NCBI RefSeq assembly: GCF_001610835.1
Contig: NZ_CP011270.1
Span: 5,784,001 to 5,848,000, forward strand
Source of the DNA: Planctomyces sp. SH-PL14
Lineage (GTDB): Bacteria > Planctomycetota > Planctomycetia > Planctomycetales > Planctomycetaceae
Length of the DNA: 64,000 nucleotides
Reading direction: 5' to 3'
Shown here: piece by piece, positions 30,943 through 40,238 of the stretch
Numbering within the stretch: the first letter of the stretch is position 1
Layout: each line of letters begins with the position of its first letter
Translations under genes and position numbers: made by a program
Notes under the pieces: model-generated
The model's database searches: none
Told to the model about the DNA's origin: nothing
Seen by the model: only the letters and a program-made list of their open reading frames with translations

Positions 30943-31518
30943 ATGCCTCGCGCTCGCCTCGCACTCCTGGCCGTGCTGTCCTTCTTCGTATTCGATTGCC
31001 CAGTCGGGACCGCCGCCGATCCGGACGCGGCGCCAGCCGGTAGCGGGACGGAGCTCATTGTGCGGAACCGCGTGCGGCTTCAGCTTGCCGGGGCGGAAGT
31101 GGTCGTGGCCGCGGCTCGGAAGAAGGCGGCCGCCATGGGGCTGGCGGTCAACATCGCGGTTGTTGATGACGGCGGGCATCTCGTCGCCTTCGTCCGCATG
31201 GACAAGGCTCGACCGGCGAGCGGTTCCACCGCCATGACCAAGGCCGTGACCGCCGCCACGTTCCGCCAGCCGACCGGGCCGCTTCCCGCCAACGGAGAGC
31301 CGGACGTTCTTCTCAACATCAGCCTGCAGAACGCCGCGGCCGCGAGCGGGGGAAAGCTCACCACTCTCAAGGGGGGCGTGCCGATCGTTGTGGATGGCGA
31401 GGTGATCGGCGCGGTCGGCGTGGGGGGCGGATCGGGCGAGCAGGATGCCGAGGTAGCCCGCGCCGGGATCGAGGCCTTTGCGGCGGAACTGCAGAAGACG
31501 GCCGCTTCCCGCGACTGA
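30943..31518 (+). CDS. GlcG/HbpS-like heme- or ligand-binding protein, exported
   Basis: About 191 residues. Signal peptide (ARLALLAVLSFFVF), then the GlcG/HbpS (DUF336) fold: VVVAAARKKAAAMGLAVNIAVVDDGGHLVAFVRMD, then KAVTAATFRQPTG, and VDGEVIGAVGVGGGSGEQDAEVARAG at the end. Relatives bind heme or act as accessory factors for redox proteins; the ligand here is unknown. The ATG at 30943 has GGAG 8 bases upstream and is preferred to 30931. Confidence 0.88.
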   Translation: MPRARLALLAVLSFFVFDCPVGTAADPDAAPAGSGTELIVRNRVRLQLAGAEVVVAAARKKAAAMGLAVNIAVVDDGGHLVAFVRMDKARPASGSTAMTKAVTAATFRQPTGPLPANGEPDVLLNISLQNAAAASGGKLTTLKGGVPIVVDGEVIGAVGVGGGSGEQDAEVARAGIEAFAAELQKTAASRD

Positions 31519-31540
31519 GGAGGCGTGACGGGAGGCGCCG

Positions 31541-32365
31541 TCAGTTGGCCGTGGGGACGGCGGCACTCATCCAGCCGTTGACGTAGCCGTCGCGGACCGC
31601 GGGCGGGTCGGCTTCCGTTTGGGTCCAGACGGACTTTCCGTCGAGCTCCGCGATCACTTCCGCGCCGCTCATCTGGACGAGGGCGTAGTGCCAGCCCGCG
31701 GGGGATTTGTCGCCGGTCCGGGCTTCGAGGATCAGGAGGACTTCGGGATTGGTGCCGTTGGCGAAGGCGAGGATCGCGCCGTCGAGGACTCCCGCGGCGG
31801 GGTCGGTGTAGCGGACGAGGGGGCTGGCGAGGGGGCGGAGTTCGATCCGGCCTTCGGTGACCGCCTTCTCGTGGGCGGTGAAGCGGCGGTGGAGTTCCTT
31901 GAACTGTGTCATCCGCCGCACCGGTTTCTCGGCGGGGGCGGGGGCGTCTTCGAGCGGGTGGAACGCGAGGCCGCCTGCACGGGCGGTCCAGTCGAGGTCG
32001 GTGGCGTGGCGGGCGGCGATCCGCTCCGTGGAGAGGGAGGCGATTTCAAAGAGCCAGCGGGGGCCGCGGGGTTTTTCCGGGTAGAGCTCGATGGCGAGGA
32101 GGGCGGTGGGTCGGCCGCCGTTGGACCAGATCCAGAGGGAGGAGTCGTGGGACTCGCGCGTTTCGTCGTTGTAGCGGAGGATGGGGGTTTCGATGAGCGG
32201 GACGGCGGAGTCGGGTTTAGCGGGGTCGGAGAGGAGGCGGAAGCTGGAGGCGAGTTCGCGCATGCGGCGGAGGCGGTCGGCGCGTTCGGCATCGGTGGAG
32301 GGGGTTGGAGCGGGCTGTGCGAGCAGGAGCGCAGCGAGGGTGCAGAGCGAGGCGAGAGATTTCAT
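31541..32365 (-). CDS. Exported protein, function unknown
   Basis: About 274 residues. A signal peptide (KSLASLCTLAALLLAQ) is followed by a domain with two similar halves: TPILRYNDETRE...LWIWSNGGRPTALLAIELYP, then SPLVRYTDPAAG...ILAFANGTNPEVLLILEAR. The two halves suggest an internal duplication of a beta-rich domain. The start at 32365 has GGAG upstream; a GTG six bases earlier is possible. It converges with the GlcG-like gene. Confidence 0.72.
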   Translation of the reverse strand: MKSLASLCTLAALLLAQPAPTPSTDAERADRLRRMRELASSFRLLSDPAKPDSAVPLIETPILRYNDETRESHDSSLWIWSNGGRPTALLAIELYPEKPRGPRWLFEIASLSTERIAARHATDLDWTARAGGLAFHPLEDAPAPAEKPVRRMTQFKELHRRFTAHEKAVTEGRIELRPLASPLVRYTDPAAGVLDGAILAFANGTNPEVLLILEARTGDKSPAGWHYALVQMSGAEVIAELDGKSVWTQTEADPPAVRDGYVNGWMSAAVPTAN

Positions 32366-32448
32366 GGCCACTCCAGCAGAGACAAGTTGTCTATAGGAGG
32401 AGAGTATTCGAACCTGAGTTGGCGTCGCAAGTGGAGGGGTCCAAAGAG

Positions 32449-32761
32449 CCGGGTCCAGGGTCCCCCTGGTGGGGAGTGCAGAGGGGCAACGCCCCTTTGC
32501 CCGCCGGAGGCCCTCTCGTCGGGAGATGTCTGAAGGAGGGCGTGTCCAAGCGCGGATGACGTGGCGTATGCCCCCTCACCGACCCACTGGGATTCCAGGG
32601 CGAGCGGTGAGTCCTCAACGCCGGTACCACAAAGGGGACGTCCGTTGTGTCCCACGGTTCCGCGATGGAAGTGCCTCCGGCGGCAAGGGGGTGAGACCCC
32701 CTTGACCCCAGGCTGCCGTCGCACGTTGGGTTTGAGCTATGGGTGTCGTGCCGGCAAGGAC
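32449..32761 (-). repeat. Hairpin-rich repeat, copy G (full length, reverse)
   Basis: 313 bp in reverse orientation, from ccgggtcc to the outer end ccggcaaggac. Its left-arm hairpin reads, on the family strand, caagggggt-ctc-acccccttg. Compared with copy C the closing C-G pair has become T-A with the loop unchanged. It lies between divergent genes, 107 bp before the DUF1501 start. Confidence 0.9.
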
Positions 32762-32868
32762 ATGGTGCGACCCAGCGGACAAGCATCTTCCGTCCTTCGC
32801 CTTACGACTGTCGCATCAGTCTGTGCCGATGTGTAAGATCCCGAAAACGCCGAACACGGAGGCCGCGC

Positions 32869-34224
32869 TTGTCCACGTCGTTCACAAGGCGAAAGGCAAT
32901 CGGATACGGGCTCGGCTCCTGCATCCCGCTGGCATTCTCATCCATGGCCCCGGCCGCAACCGGCCACGCCAGAGCCAGGGCGTGCCTGGTCCTCTTCATG
33001 GATGGCGGGGTGAGTCACGTCGATACCTTCGACATGAAGCCCGACGCGCCCGACGAGATCCGCGGGCCGTTCGGCTCCATCGAGACCTCGGTCCCCGGCA
33101 CCCGCGTCTGCGAACACCTGCCCCTGCTCGCACAACAGATGCACCGCGTCTGGCAGATCCGCTCCGTCCGGCACGAGGAGATGGTGCATGACCCCGCGGT
33201 CTATCAGATGCTCACCGGCTACAAGCACGTCAGCTCCGCCGGCGGACTGAAGGTGGAAGAGACCGACCTCCCGCACATCGGGAGCGCGTTCGCGCGGGCC
33301 GCGCCATCGTTGCTGGAGATCCCGCCGTTCCTCGAGATCCCCGGCCGGATGACGATGGAGGGCCGGGTGCTGCCCGGACAGTCGGCCGGCGTCCTGGGGG
33401 TCTCATGGGACCCGTTTCCAGTTCCGGTCTCGCGGGAGGGGCTGGTGACTCCCCCGCCGTTCGAGCGGATGGCGGAACTCGATGAACGCCGCTGGCGGCT
33501 GCGGCATGCGCTCCTCGATCCCGCGGCCCTGGCCGACGCCGTCGAAGCGGAGCCGGCCGTCCGGTTCGAGGGATTCCAGCGGCAGGCCATGTCGATCCTC
33601 GACCGGACGGCGATCTCGGCGGCGTTCCAGCTCGATCGGGAATCGGCGGCGACGCGGGACCGCTACGGGCGGCATCGGCATGGGGCCTCGGTCCTGCTCG
33701 CGCGGCGGCTCGTGGAAGCAGGGGCCCGGTTCATCTCCGTCTACTGGGGCAACGAAGACCAGGACTGGGCCGATGGCCGCGGCTTGCGGCCGGCGAACAA
33801 CCCCTGGGACACGCACCGCAACCACTTTCCACTCGTCCGCGACAGTCTGCTGCCCCGGGCGGACCAGGCACTCTCCGCGCTCCTCGAAGACCTCTCCGTG
33901 CGCGGCCTGCTGGACGACACGCTCGTCTTCTGGATCGGCGACTTCGGACGGACGCCGCGGATCAGCCGGCCGTGGGCCAGCCGGGATCACTGGCCGCACG
34001 CCTTCACCGTTCTGGCGGCGGGGGCCGGGCTGCCGATGGGAAGCGTCTACGGAAAGACGGACCGCCTGGGGGAGATGGTCGTCGACGATCCAGTCAGCCC
34101 GGCGGACCTGACCGCTTCGATGCTGCACATGCTCGGCGTGGCTCCGGATGTCCCGCTGCCGACGTCCCGTCGTCAGACACACCTCGCGTCGACCGGTCGG
34201 CCGCTCGCTCCCTGTTTAAACTGA
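32869..34224 (+). CDS. DUF1501 family protein, orphan, TTG start
   Basis: About 451 residues. The start is taken as TTG 32869, six bases after a full GGAGG box. It places a Tat-like leader (SFTRRKAIGYGLGSCIPLAFSSM) directly at the N-terminus. The ATG-started open frame (32743) would begin inside repeat copy G. The body has LVLFMDGGVSHVDTFDMKPDAPDE, RHEEMVHDPAVYQM, LLARRLVEAGARFISVYWG and FWIGDFGRTPRI, all DUF1501 features. No DUF1549/1553 partner lies next to it, unlike the copy at 23926. Confidence 0.88.
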   Translation: MSTSFTRRKAIGYGLGSCIPLAFSSMAPAATGHARARACLVLFMDGGVSHVDTFDMKPDAPDEIRGPFGSIETSVPGTRVCEHLPLLAQQMHRVWQIRSVRHEEMVHDPAVYQMLTGYKHVSSAGGLKVEETDLPHIGSAFARAAPSLLEIPPFLEIPGRMTMEGRVLPGQSAGVLGVSWDPFPVPVSREGLVTPPPFERMAELDERRWRLRHALLDPAALADAVEAEPAVRFEGFQRQAMSILDRTAISAAFQLDRESAATRDRYGRHRHGASVLLARRLVEAGARFISVYWGNEDQDWADGRGLRPANNPWDTHRNHFPLVRDSLLPRADQALSALLEDLSVRGLLDDTLVFWIGDFGRTPRISRPWASRDHWPHAFTVLAAGAGLPMGSVYGKTDRLGEMVVDDPVSPADLTASMLHMLGVAPDVPLPTSRRQTHLASTGRPLAPCLN

Positions 34225-34411
34225 GTCGGCTTTGGCAATCGTCCCCCGCTCAAGCGCTTCGGCCGCCTCAGGAGACCGCCCGTTCCGGGCGATCATTGAC
34301 TCCGCGGCGCGGCGGTGGTTTGATCCACCAGGGTTTCAGGGTCATTGAGGCAGCGGAGCGTTCCCGCTGTCACTGCTTTTTCAGAACAGGACCGGGATGC
34401 ACGGGTGACGT

Positions 34412-34702
34412 ATGGAAAAGAAGGACAGCGGCTGGGTCGACATCTTCTGGGGATGCGTCTGTCTGGCCCTGGCGGTCGGCAGTTACGTCATCTTTACGAA
34501 GCTGGAGAACGATGGCGGGAACGTCCGGATGCCGGCGGTGATCATTCTGGCGTACAAGACGCTCGGCAAGACCGGCACCGCGGCGGTCTTCGGCGGCCTG
34601 GGGGGCCTGCTGATGATCTACGGCGGATCGAAGCTGATCTCGAAGAAGCCGGATGAGGACCCGGAAACGACGCCGGCCGCCGCGACTCAGGAAGATCCGT
34701 GA
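34412..34702 (+). CDS. Small membrane protein, function unknown
   Basis: 96 residues. Two hydrophobic helices (IFWGCVCLALAVGSYVIF and TAAVFGGLGGLLMIYGGSKL), then a short acidic tail. Its stop is 3 bp before the DUF2251 start, so the two are almost certainly cotranscribed. No family recognised. Confidence 0.7.
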   Translation: MEKKDSGWVDIFWGCVCLALAVGSYVIFTKLENDGGNVRMPAVIILAYKTLGKTGTAAVFGGLGGLLMIYGGSKLISKKPDEDPETTPAAATQEDP

Positions 34703-34705
34703 TCC

Positions 34706-35110
34706 ATGGCCGCCAGACTCGTAGCGGAGCAGGAAATTCGCGTCGGCGAACCGATCGTCCTGGAAGGGGCGTCGCCGACGCCCCCCTTCGCCGTGGTCTT
34801 TGAGGACGACGGCGACACGGGGTACTTCTATGCCCTCGATACGTCGCGCGAGGGGAACCCGATCGTCGACGCGCTGCACATCTACAACGTCGCCGGCGTG
34901 ACCGACCGCCATCTGCCGTCCACGGTGCAGATCGTCTGGTCGGCGGATGACCGCAAGGCGGCCCTCCTCATCAACGGATACCCGCACGCCGTTTTCGACT
35001 TTGCGGCACAGCGCGGGTACTGCCGCGGCGGCTTCCCGCCGCCGGCTCCCAACGGCTGGACGAAGCACGGCCATGAGTGGGATGACGGCGTGCAGGAACT
35101 GTTCCGGTGA
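34706..35110 (+). CDS. DUF2251 family protein
   Basis: 134 residues. The conserved block VVFEDDGDTGYFYALD and later DALHIYNV, AALLINGYPHAVFDF and GYCRGGFPPP fit the DUF2251 family as I remember it. No signal peptide, so cytoplasmic. Function is unknown. It sits in a tight cluster: 3 bp after the small membrane protein and overlapping the next start by GTGA. Confidence 0.75.
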   Translation: MAARLVAEQEIRVGEPIVLEGASPTPPFAVVFEDDGDTGYFYALDTSREGNPIVDALHIYNVAGVTDRHLPSTVQIVWSADDRKAALLINGYPHAVFDFAAQRGYCRGGFPPPAPNGWTKHGHEWDDGVQELFR

Positions 35111-36141
35111 CCGCCTGGGTACGCGGATGCTACCTTGGCGGGATGGCCACCTCTCACTCACGCCTCTTTCGTCTGCTCGTCGATTCGATCGTGACCTCGC
35201 GATTCCGCCAGGCCCGGGGCTCTCTCGCAGTCCTGCTCCTGGCGGGGCTTGGAGGCTCGACAGCAGGCCGTGCCGTTGCCGAGCCCCCGACCGCGGAGGC
35301 CATTCAGGGGGGACACAAGGAACTTGAAGCGGCGGCCCTGCGCGTTCAGGGCCGCATCCGCGGCTTCCGGATCGAGACTCCCAGGCCGGCCGCACTCGAA
35401 AGCGCGGAGACGCCCGACGACATCCCGCTCGTCCTCATCGGCTCGCTGTGGCGCAGCCCCGAGCGGTTCCGCGCGAACTACAGGACGGTCTCGCCGCAGA
35501 AGGGCGCGTCCGAGCTCCGGAACGCCGTGGCGCTCGACGGGGACCGGGGTTTCGAGCTCAGTCCCGGGCTCGCCTCAACCGCCGGGATGCTGCGCGTCTA
35601 CGAACCGGGGGCCGCCGAGGGCGCGGCGTCCAGACTATTCATCTCGTCGCAGTTCTATGAATCGATCGATTCGCTGTGGTTCAAGCAGGTCGCGGGGCTG
35701 TTGCAGGCCAGGGGAACGTCCGTGGAAGCGTCCCCGCGGCTGGCGGAGGGGACGCTGGTCAAGGGCTTGTCCGAAGGGACTCTCGCTCAGCTCCACGTGC
35801 GGGATGCGGCGCCACACCCGCTGGTGTTCGTCTCCGCGTCGGCCGGCTCCGGGGACCAGCAGATCAAGATCGAAAGGCGGATCGACTCGAAGCGACACGC
35901 GGGGAAGTGGACTCCCGTCCGGGTCGTGGCCGTAGTGTCGATCGGCAAGATCGCGGGCTACACCGAGATCACCGAGCTGACCCTGACGCCCCTGGAAACG
36001 GGCTCGCCGATCGACGGGCCGATCACGGCGGCATCGTTTCGCGACATGGGCTACGACTATCAGGTTTACCTGCTGGAAGGGAACAAGCCCGAGCAGCTGA
36101 AGGAACGGTACCGGGCTTTGGGCGATCCGCCCGGCGAGTGA
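35107..36141 (+). CDS. Exported protein, function unknown
   Basis: 344 residues from GTG 35107, whose start overlaps the preceding stop (GTGA), which suggests translational coupling. ATG 35143 is an alternative. A hydrophobic leader (SLAVLLLAGLGGSTAG) is followed by a soluble domain with no recognised motif, beta-rich towards the end (KIAGYTEITELTLTPLETG). It is the last of the three-gene cluster; convergent with the membrane protein gene ending at 36220. Confidence 0.68.
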   Translation: MTAWVRGCYLGGMATSHSRLFRLLVDSIVTSRFRQARGSLAVLLLAGLGGSTAGRAVAEPPTAEAIQGGHKELEAAALRVQGRIRGFRIETPRPAALESAETPDDIPLVLIGSLWRSPERFRANYRTVSPQKGASELRNAVALDGDRGFELSPGLASTAGMLRVYEPGAAEGAASRLFISSQFYESIDSLWFKQVAGLLQARGTSVEASPRLAEGTLVKGLSEGTLAQLHVRDAAPHPLVFVSASAGSGDQQIKIERRIDSKRHAGKWTPVRVVAVVSIGKIAGYTEITELTLTPLETGSPIDGPITAASFRDMGYDYQVYLLEGNKPEQLKERYRALGDPPGE

Positions 36142-36219
36142 CGAACGCTGACGAGCGTGGTCTCGACCAGGAGGGAGGGTCTACCAGAGGCGTGGCCGAC
36201 CCGACTCGGGAAGTCGGCC

Positions 36220-37257
36220 TCAGGAAACGTAGCCTCCGCCCTGCAGCGGGGGGCGTGTTTGGGCGCGCTGCTCTTCGGCATGCCAGCCTGCCGCGTCCGC
36301 GGAGAACAGGTAAGGGACGTTCAGCAGGTCGCCGAGCGCCTGCATCAATCGGGCCGCTCCGACATAGTCGCCCGTCAGCAGGATCGGCACCCGGCAGCAC
36401 GGCCCGTCCGGGGAGCGCTGCAGGACCAGCAGTCCCTGCACGACCGCGTAGGTCGAGCGGTGATTTGCCCGTCCCATCGTGAACTTCCAGGGACAGAGTT
36501 GCACCCCCCGAACGAGTTCCGCGGCGATCCTCGTGTGGACTCTCGGGGGTTCTCCCAGGAGCCACTTCAGGGCCAGGGCCAGATTCGGGGCCTGGTTGCC
36601 GGAAGGAGCGGGGATCTCGGCGGAATCGAGCTCCAGATCGTCGCCCCTGCGGGGAATGGTCAAACGGCTCAGGCGCTGCCAGCTTCGCCGAATCATCAGG
36701 CCGATGAGCACGAAGGTGGTTCCCCCGCACAGGGCGGTGACGAATGTGGCCGCCACGATGGCGAGCGGCCAGCTGTTGCGGATGACGTCCGAATGGAAAA
36801 CCCAGCTCAGCAGCCCGGTGAAGCCGATCAGGAAGGGAACGCCGAAGCCGACGAGAAAGGCCTTGGTGCCGCGCCAGAGTTTCGGATTGGGACGGAATTC
36901 CCACGCGGACGGACCTTCGACCAGCTCATGCGTGAGCCGTCCGTGGGCCGTCGAAAACTCCTGCAGGACAGGCTCCTGAGGGATGCCGCTCAAGACGTCC
37001 GGAGCCGCATGACGGATCGAAACGGAGCGCATCAGCGTCGGAACGGCCGACAGAGCCAGACCAGCGGCAAAAGCCGCCAGGACGGCGGCCCCGACCCATG
37101 CTGCCCAAGGCGGAAAATTGGGGGCCGGAGCCAGCGCGAGCGCGGTCGCGCCGATCGCTGCGATTCCAAAGAGAACAATCAGAATCAGGGACACGGTCCA
37201 GCGACCGGGAAAGTGAACCTCCGACTCGACTTCTCTCCAGGCTGGGGCGTCCGTCAT
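36220..37257 (-). CDS. Multi-pass membrane protein, function unknown
   Basis: 345 residues. Two N-terminal helices (LILIVLFGIAAIGATALAL, AWVGAAVLAAFAAGLAL) and two in the middle (KAFLVGFGVPFLIGFTGLL, PLAIVAATFVTALCGGTTFVLIGLMI), then a soluble C-terminal part. No family recognised. The start at 37257 has no obvious ribosome binding site. It is divergent from nothing and lies 146 bp downstream of the GH63 stop. Confidence 0.7.
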   Translation of the reverse strand: MTDAPAWREVESEVHFPGRWTVSLILIVLFGIAAIGATALALAPAPNFPPWAAWVGAAVLAAFAAGLALSAVPTLMRSVSIRHAAPDVLSGIPQEPVLQEFSTAHGRLTHELVEGPSAWEFRPNPKLWRGTKAFLVGFGVPFLIGFTGLLSWVFHSDVIRNSWPLAIVAATFVTALCGGTTFVLIGLMIRRSWQRLSRLTIPRRGDDLELDSAEIPAPSGNQAPNLALALKWLLGEPPRVHTRIAAELVRGVQLCPWKFTMGRANHRSTYAVVQGLLVLQRSPDGPCCRVPILLTGDYVGAARLMQALGDLLNVPYLFSADAAGWHAEEQRAQTRPPLQGGGYVS

Positions 37258-37403
37258 GGAAGGACTGTCTTGAGGGGAGGCAGGGGACCGAACTCACCAC
37301 AGCGCGACGAAGGGGACCCACCCGAGTGGCGGGCATCCTGATAACCCCCAGAGTCGGAGATCCGTTGCTTCTTGTGGTTCGCTCGACGGACCTGCCTCCA
37401 TTC

Positions 37404-40121
37404 CTACACCTTCACCGCCGGGCCCTTTCTGTGCTCGCGGTCCATCTGCGGGGCATGGCTCTGGCACTCGTGGTGCGACCCGAGGAGCAGCCGCGCGACG
37501 AGCGCCGTCCAGCCGGTCTGGTGCGTGGCCCCCAGGCCGCGGCCGTTGTCCCCGTGGAAATATTCGTGGAACAGGACTAGGTCCTTCCAGTGCGGGTCCG
37601 AGGCGTACCGCGGATCTCCCGCATGGCATGGCCGGCCTCCGTCGGCCTCCGGCAGGAACAGGGCGGAGAGTCGGCGGCTGAGCTCTTTGGCCACCTCGCT
37701 CAGGTTCATCCACTGGCCGGAACCGGTCGGGCACTCCACCTTGAACGAGTCGCCGTAGAAGTGGTGGTATCGTTCGAGAGCCTCGATCAGGAGATAGTTC
37801 ACGGGGAACCACACGGGGCCGCGCCAGTTTGAGTTCCCGCCGAAGATCGACGTCGACGACTCCGCCGGGTCGTACTTCACGACGTGCTTCTCGCCCCCCA
37901 CCCAGAACTCGTACGGCTCGTCGAGATGGACCCGCGAGAGAGCCCGCACGCCGTAGGGGGAGAGGAACTCGTTCTCGTCGAGGATGTACTTCAGCATCCG
38001 CTCCAGCCGTTCCTGGCAGGGGATCGCCAGGAGCCGCTTGCCGCAGCGGTTGCCCTTGCCGTCGTCATGCTCCATGTAGGAGATCTGCTCCGCCAGATCG
38101 CCGCGGTTCTCCAGGAACCACTCCATCCGGCGGCGGAAGGGGGGCAGGGCATCGAGCAGATCGTCGTCGAGGATTTCCACGGCGAACATCGGGATGATCC
38201 CCACGATCGAGCGGATCCGCATCGAGTGCGAGGCGTCGTCGAGCCGCAGGAGGTCGTAGTAGAAGCCGTCCTGCTCGTCCCACAGCCCGGTTCCGCCCAG
38301 GGTGTTCATGGCGTCGGCGATGGCGACGAAGTGCTCGAAGAACTTCGAGGCAACATCGTCATAGGTCGAGTCGTGCCGCGCGAGCTCCAAGGCCATGGAG
38401 AGCATGGTGGCGCTGTAGAACGCCATCCAGGCGGTCCCGTCCGCCTGCTCGAGCTGGCCGCCGGTCGGCAGCGGGCGCGAGCGGTCGAAGACCCCGATGT
38501 TGTCGAGACCGAGGAAGCCCCCGGCGAAAAGGTGCCGGCCGTTGACGTCCTTGCGGTTGACCCACCAGGTGAAGTTGATGATCAGCTTCTGGAAGGCCCG
38601 CGCCAGGAAGCCGACGTCCCGCTGGCCACGGGGGCCGGACATCTTGTAGACCCGCCAGCAGGCCCAGGCGTGGACCGGCGGGTTGACGTCGCTGAAGGAC
38701 CACTCGTAGGCCGGGATCTGGCCGTTGGGGTGCATGTACCATTCGCGGAGCATGAGCAGCAGCTGCTGCTTGGCGAAGCTGGGGTCGACGTCCGCCATCG
38801 GGAGCATGTGGAAGGCGAGGTCCCACGCGGCGTACCACGGGTACTCCCACTTGTCCGGCATCGAGATGACGTCGCGGTTGAAGAGCTGCTGCCAGTCGTT
38901 GTTCCGCCCCTTCCACCGCTCGGCGGGGGGCGTCGGCTCGGCCGGGTCCCCTTCGAGCCAGTCCTTCACCGAGTAGTGATAGAACTGCTTGCTCCACAGG
39001 AGGCCGGCATAGGCCTGCCGGGCGACGTTCCGCTTCTCCGGCTCGCTCTCGTCCGGGAGCCGCGACTCATAGAAGACGTCCGCTTCGGCGATCCGCTGCT
39101 CGAAGGTCCGGTGGAAATCCGCGCCGAACGGTTTAGCGGGAGCGGCGCTCTCCGCGACCAGCCGGAGCCGGACGGTCACCTCAGCCCCCGCCGGGATCTG
39201 GAGCTTCCAGTAGGCGGCCGCCTTGGTCCCGCCGTTGTGGCCGGCGACGGCGGCCGGATTCTTCTCGATGACGTAGTCGTGGAAGGCATCCTTGGAGGGA
39301 TGCTCCCCGTTCTCCATGCCGAAGAGGCGGGTGACGTTCGTCTCGTTCTCCGTGAAGAGAACCTTGTGCGGGACGCCCGTCGTCTCGATGAAGAACCGGA
39401 AGCGGCCGAGGGTGGCGTGGTCGCAGAGGATCGAGCCGTCCGCCAGGAGTTCCATCCAGGGCTTCCGCTCGCACCCTTCGTGCTTGCAGCCCCAGGACCA
39501 GCTGTTGCGGAACCAGAGGGTCGGCAGGAGGTGCAGCGGAGCGGGGGCGTCGCCGCGGTTGGCGACGGTGAGGCGGATCAGGATGTCGTCCGGGGAGGCC
39601 TTGGCGTACTCGGCGGTGACATCGAAGTAGCGGTTGTCGCTGAAGACGCCGGTGTCTTCGAGTTCGAACTCCGGCTGGGTGCGGTCGCGAGCGCCGTTCT
39701 CGTCGACGAGCTGCTGGTAGGGGTACTCGGCCTGGGGGTACTTGTAGAGGGCCTTGAGGTAGGAGTGGGTGGGGGTGGAGTCGAGGTAGAAGTAGGTCTC
39801 TTTGACGTCCTCGCCGTGGTTCCCTTCGGGGCCCGTCAGTCCAAAGAGCCGTTCCTTAAGGATGGGGTCCTTCTCGTTCCAGAGCGCGAGGGCGAAGCAG
39901 AGGCGGCATTCGCGGTCGCAGATGCCGAGGAGGCCGTCTTCTCCCCAGCGGTAGGCGCGGCTGCGGGCGTGGTCATGCGGGAAGTAGTTCCAGGCATCTC
40001 CGTTCTCCGAGTAGTCCTCACGGACGGTGCCCCACTGGCGTTCGGAGAGGTAGGGCCCCCAGCGGTGCCAGTTGGCGGATCGTTCGTAGGATTGTCGGAG
40101 GCGAAGTTCTTCGCTGAGCAC
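37404..40121 (-). CDS. GH63-family glucosidase
   Basis: 905 residues, GTG start with AGAGG upstream. The sequence resembles bacterial GH63 (mannosyl-oligosaccharide/mannosylglycerate hydrolase-like) enzymes: YPWYAAWDLAFHMLP, PAYEWSFSDVNPPVHAWA, FLGLDNIGVFDRSRPLP, a final GDNGRGLGATHQTGWTALVA, and NSNWRGPVWFPVNYLLIEAL. The predicted fold is an (alpha/alpha)6 barrel with inverting hydrolysis of alpha-glucosidic bonds. No signal peptide, so likely cytoplasmic: recycling of a storage or compatible-solute glycan is possible. The gene stands alone. Confidence 0.88.
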   Translation of the reverse strand: MLSEELRLRQSYERSANWHRWGPYLSERQWGTVREDYSENGDAWNYFPHDHARSRAYRWGEDGLLGICDRECRLCFALALWNEKDPILKERLFGLTGPEGNHGEDVKETYFYLDSTPTHSYLKALYKYPQAEYPYQQLVDENGARDRTQPEFELEDTGVFSDNRYFDVTAEYAKASPDDILIRLTVANRGDAPAPLHLLPTLWFRNSWSWGCKHEGCERKPWMELLADGSILCDHATLGRFRFFIETTGVPHKVLFTENETNVTRLFGMENGEHPSKDAFHDYVIEKNPAAVAGHNGGTKAAAYWKLQIPAGAEVTVRLRLVAESAAPAKPFGADFHRTFEQRIAEADVFYESRLPDESEPEKRNVARQAYAGLLWSKQFYHYSVKDWLEGDPAEPTPPAERWKGRNNDWQQLFNRDVISMPDKWEYPWYAAWDLAFHMLPMADVDPSFAKQQLLLMLREWYMHPNGQIPAYEWSFSDVNPPVHAWACWRVYKMSGPRGQRDVGFLARAFQKLIINFTWWVNRKDVNGRHLFAGGFLGLDNIGVFDRSRPLPTGGQLEQADGTAWMAFYSATMLSMALELARHDSTYDDVASKFFEHFVAIADAMNTLGGTGLWDEQDGFYYDLLRLDDASHSMRIRSIVGIIPMFAVEILDDDLLDALPPFRRRMEWFLENRGDLAEQISYMEHDDGKGNRCGKRLLAIPCQERLERMLKYILDENEFLSPYGVRALSRVHLDEPYEFWVGGEKHVVKYDPAESSTSIFGGNSNWRGPVWFPVNYLLIEALERYHHFYGDSFKVECPTGSGQWMNLSEVAKELSRRLSALFLPEADGGRPCHAGDPRYASDPHWKDLVLFHEYFHGDNGRGLGATHQTGWTALVARLLLGSHHECQSHAPQMDREHRKGPAVKV

Positions 40122-40238
40122 AGGCGGCCTCTGGGGGATGGTGAGTTCTTGATCATAGGTTAAGTTTGGTGATCGTGCTGCTGGGGAGAGGGAGGAAGGC
40201 GGAAGGTCGAGAGGAAGAGGCCCGCAGTTCTTGTTTCA

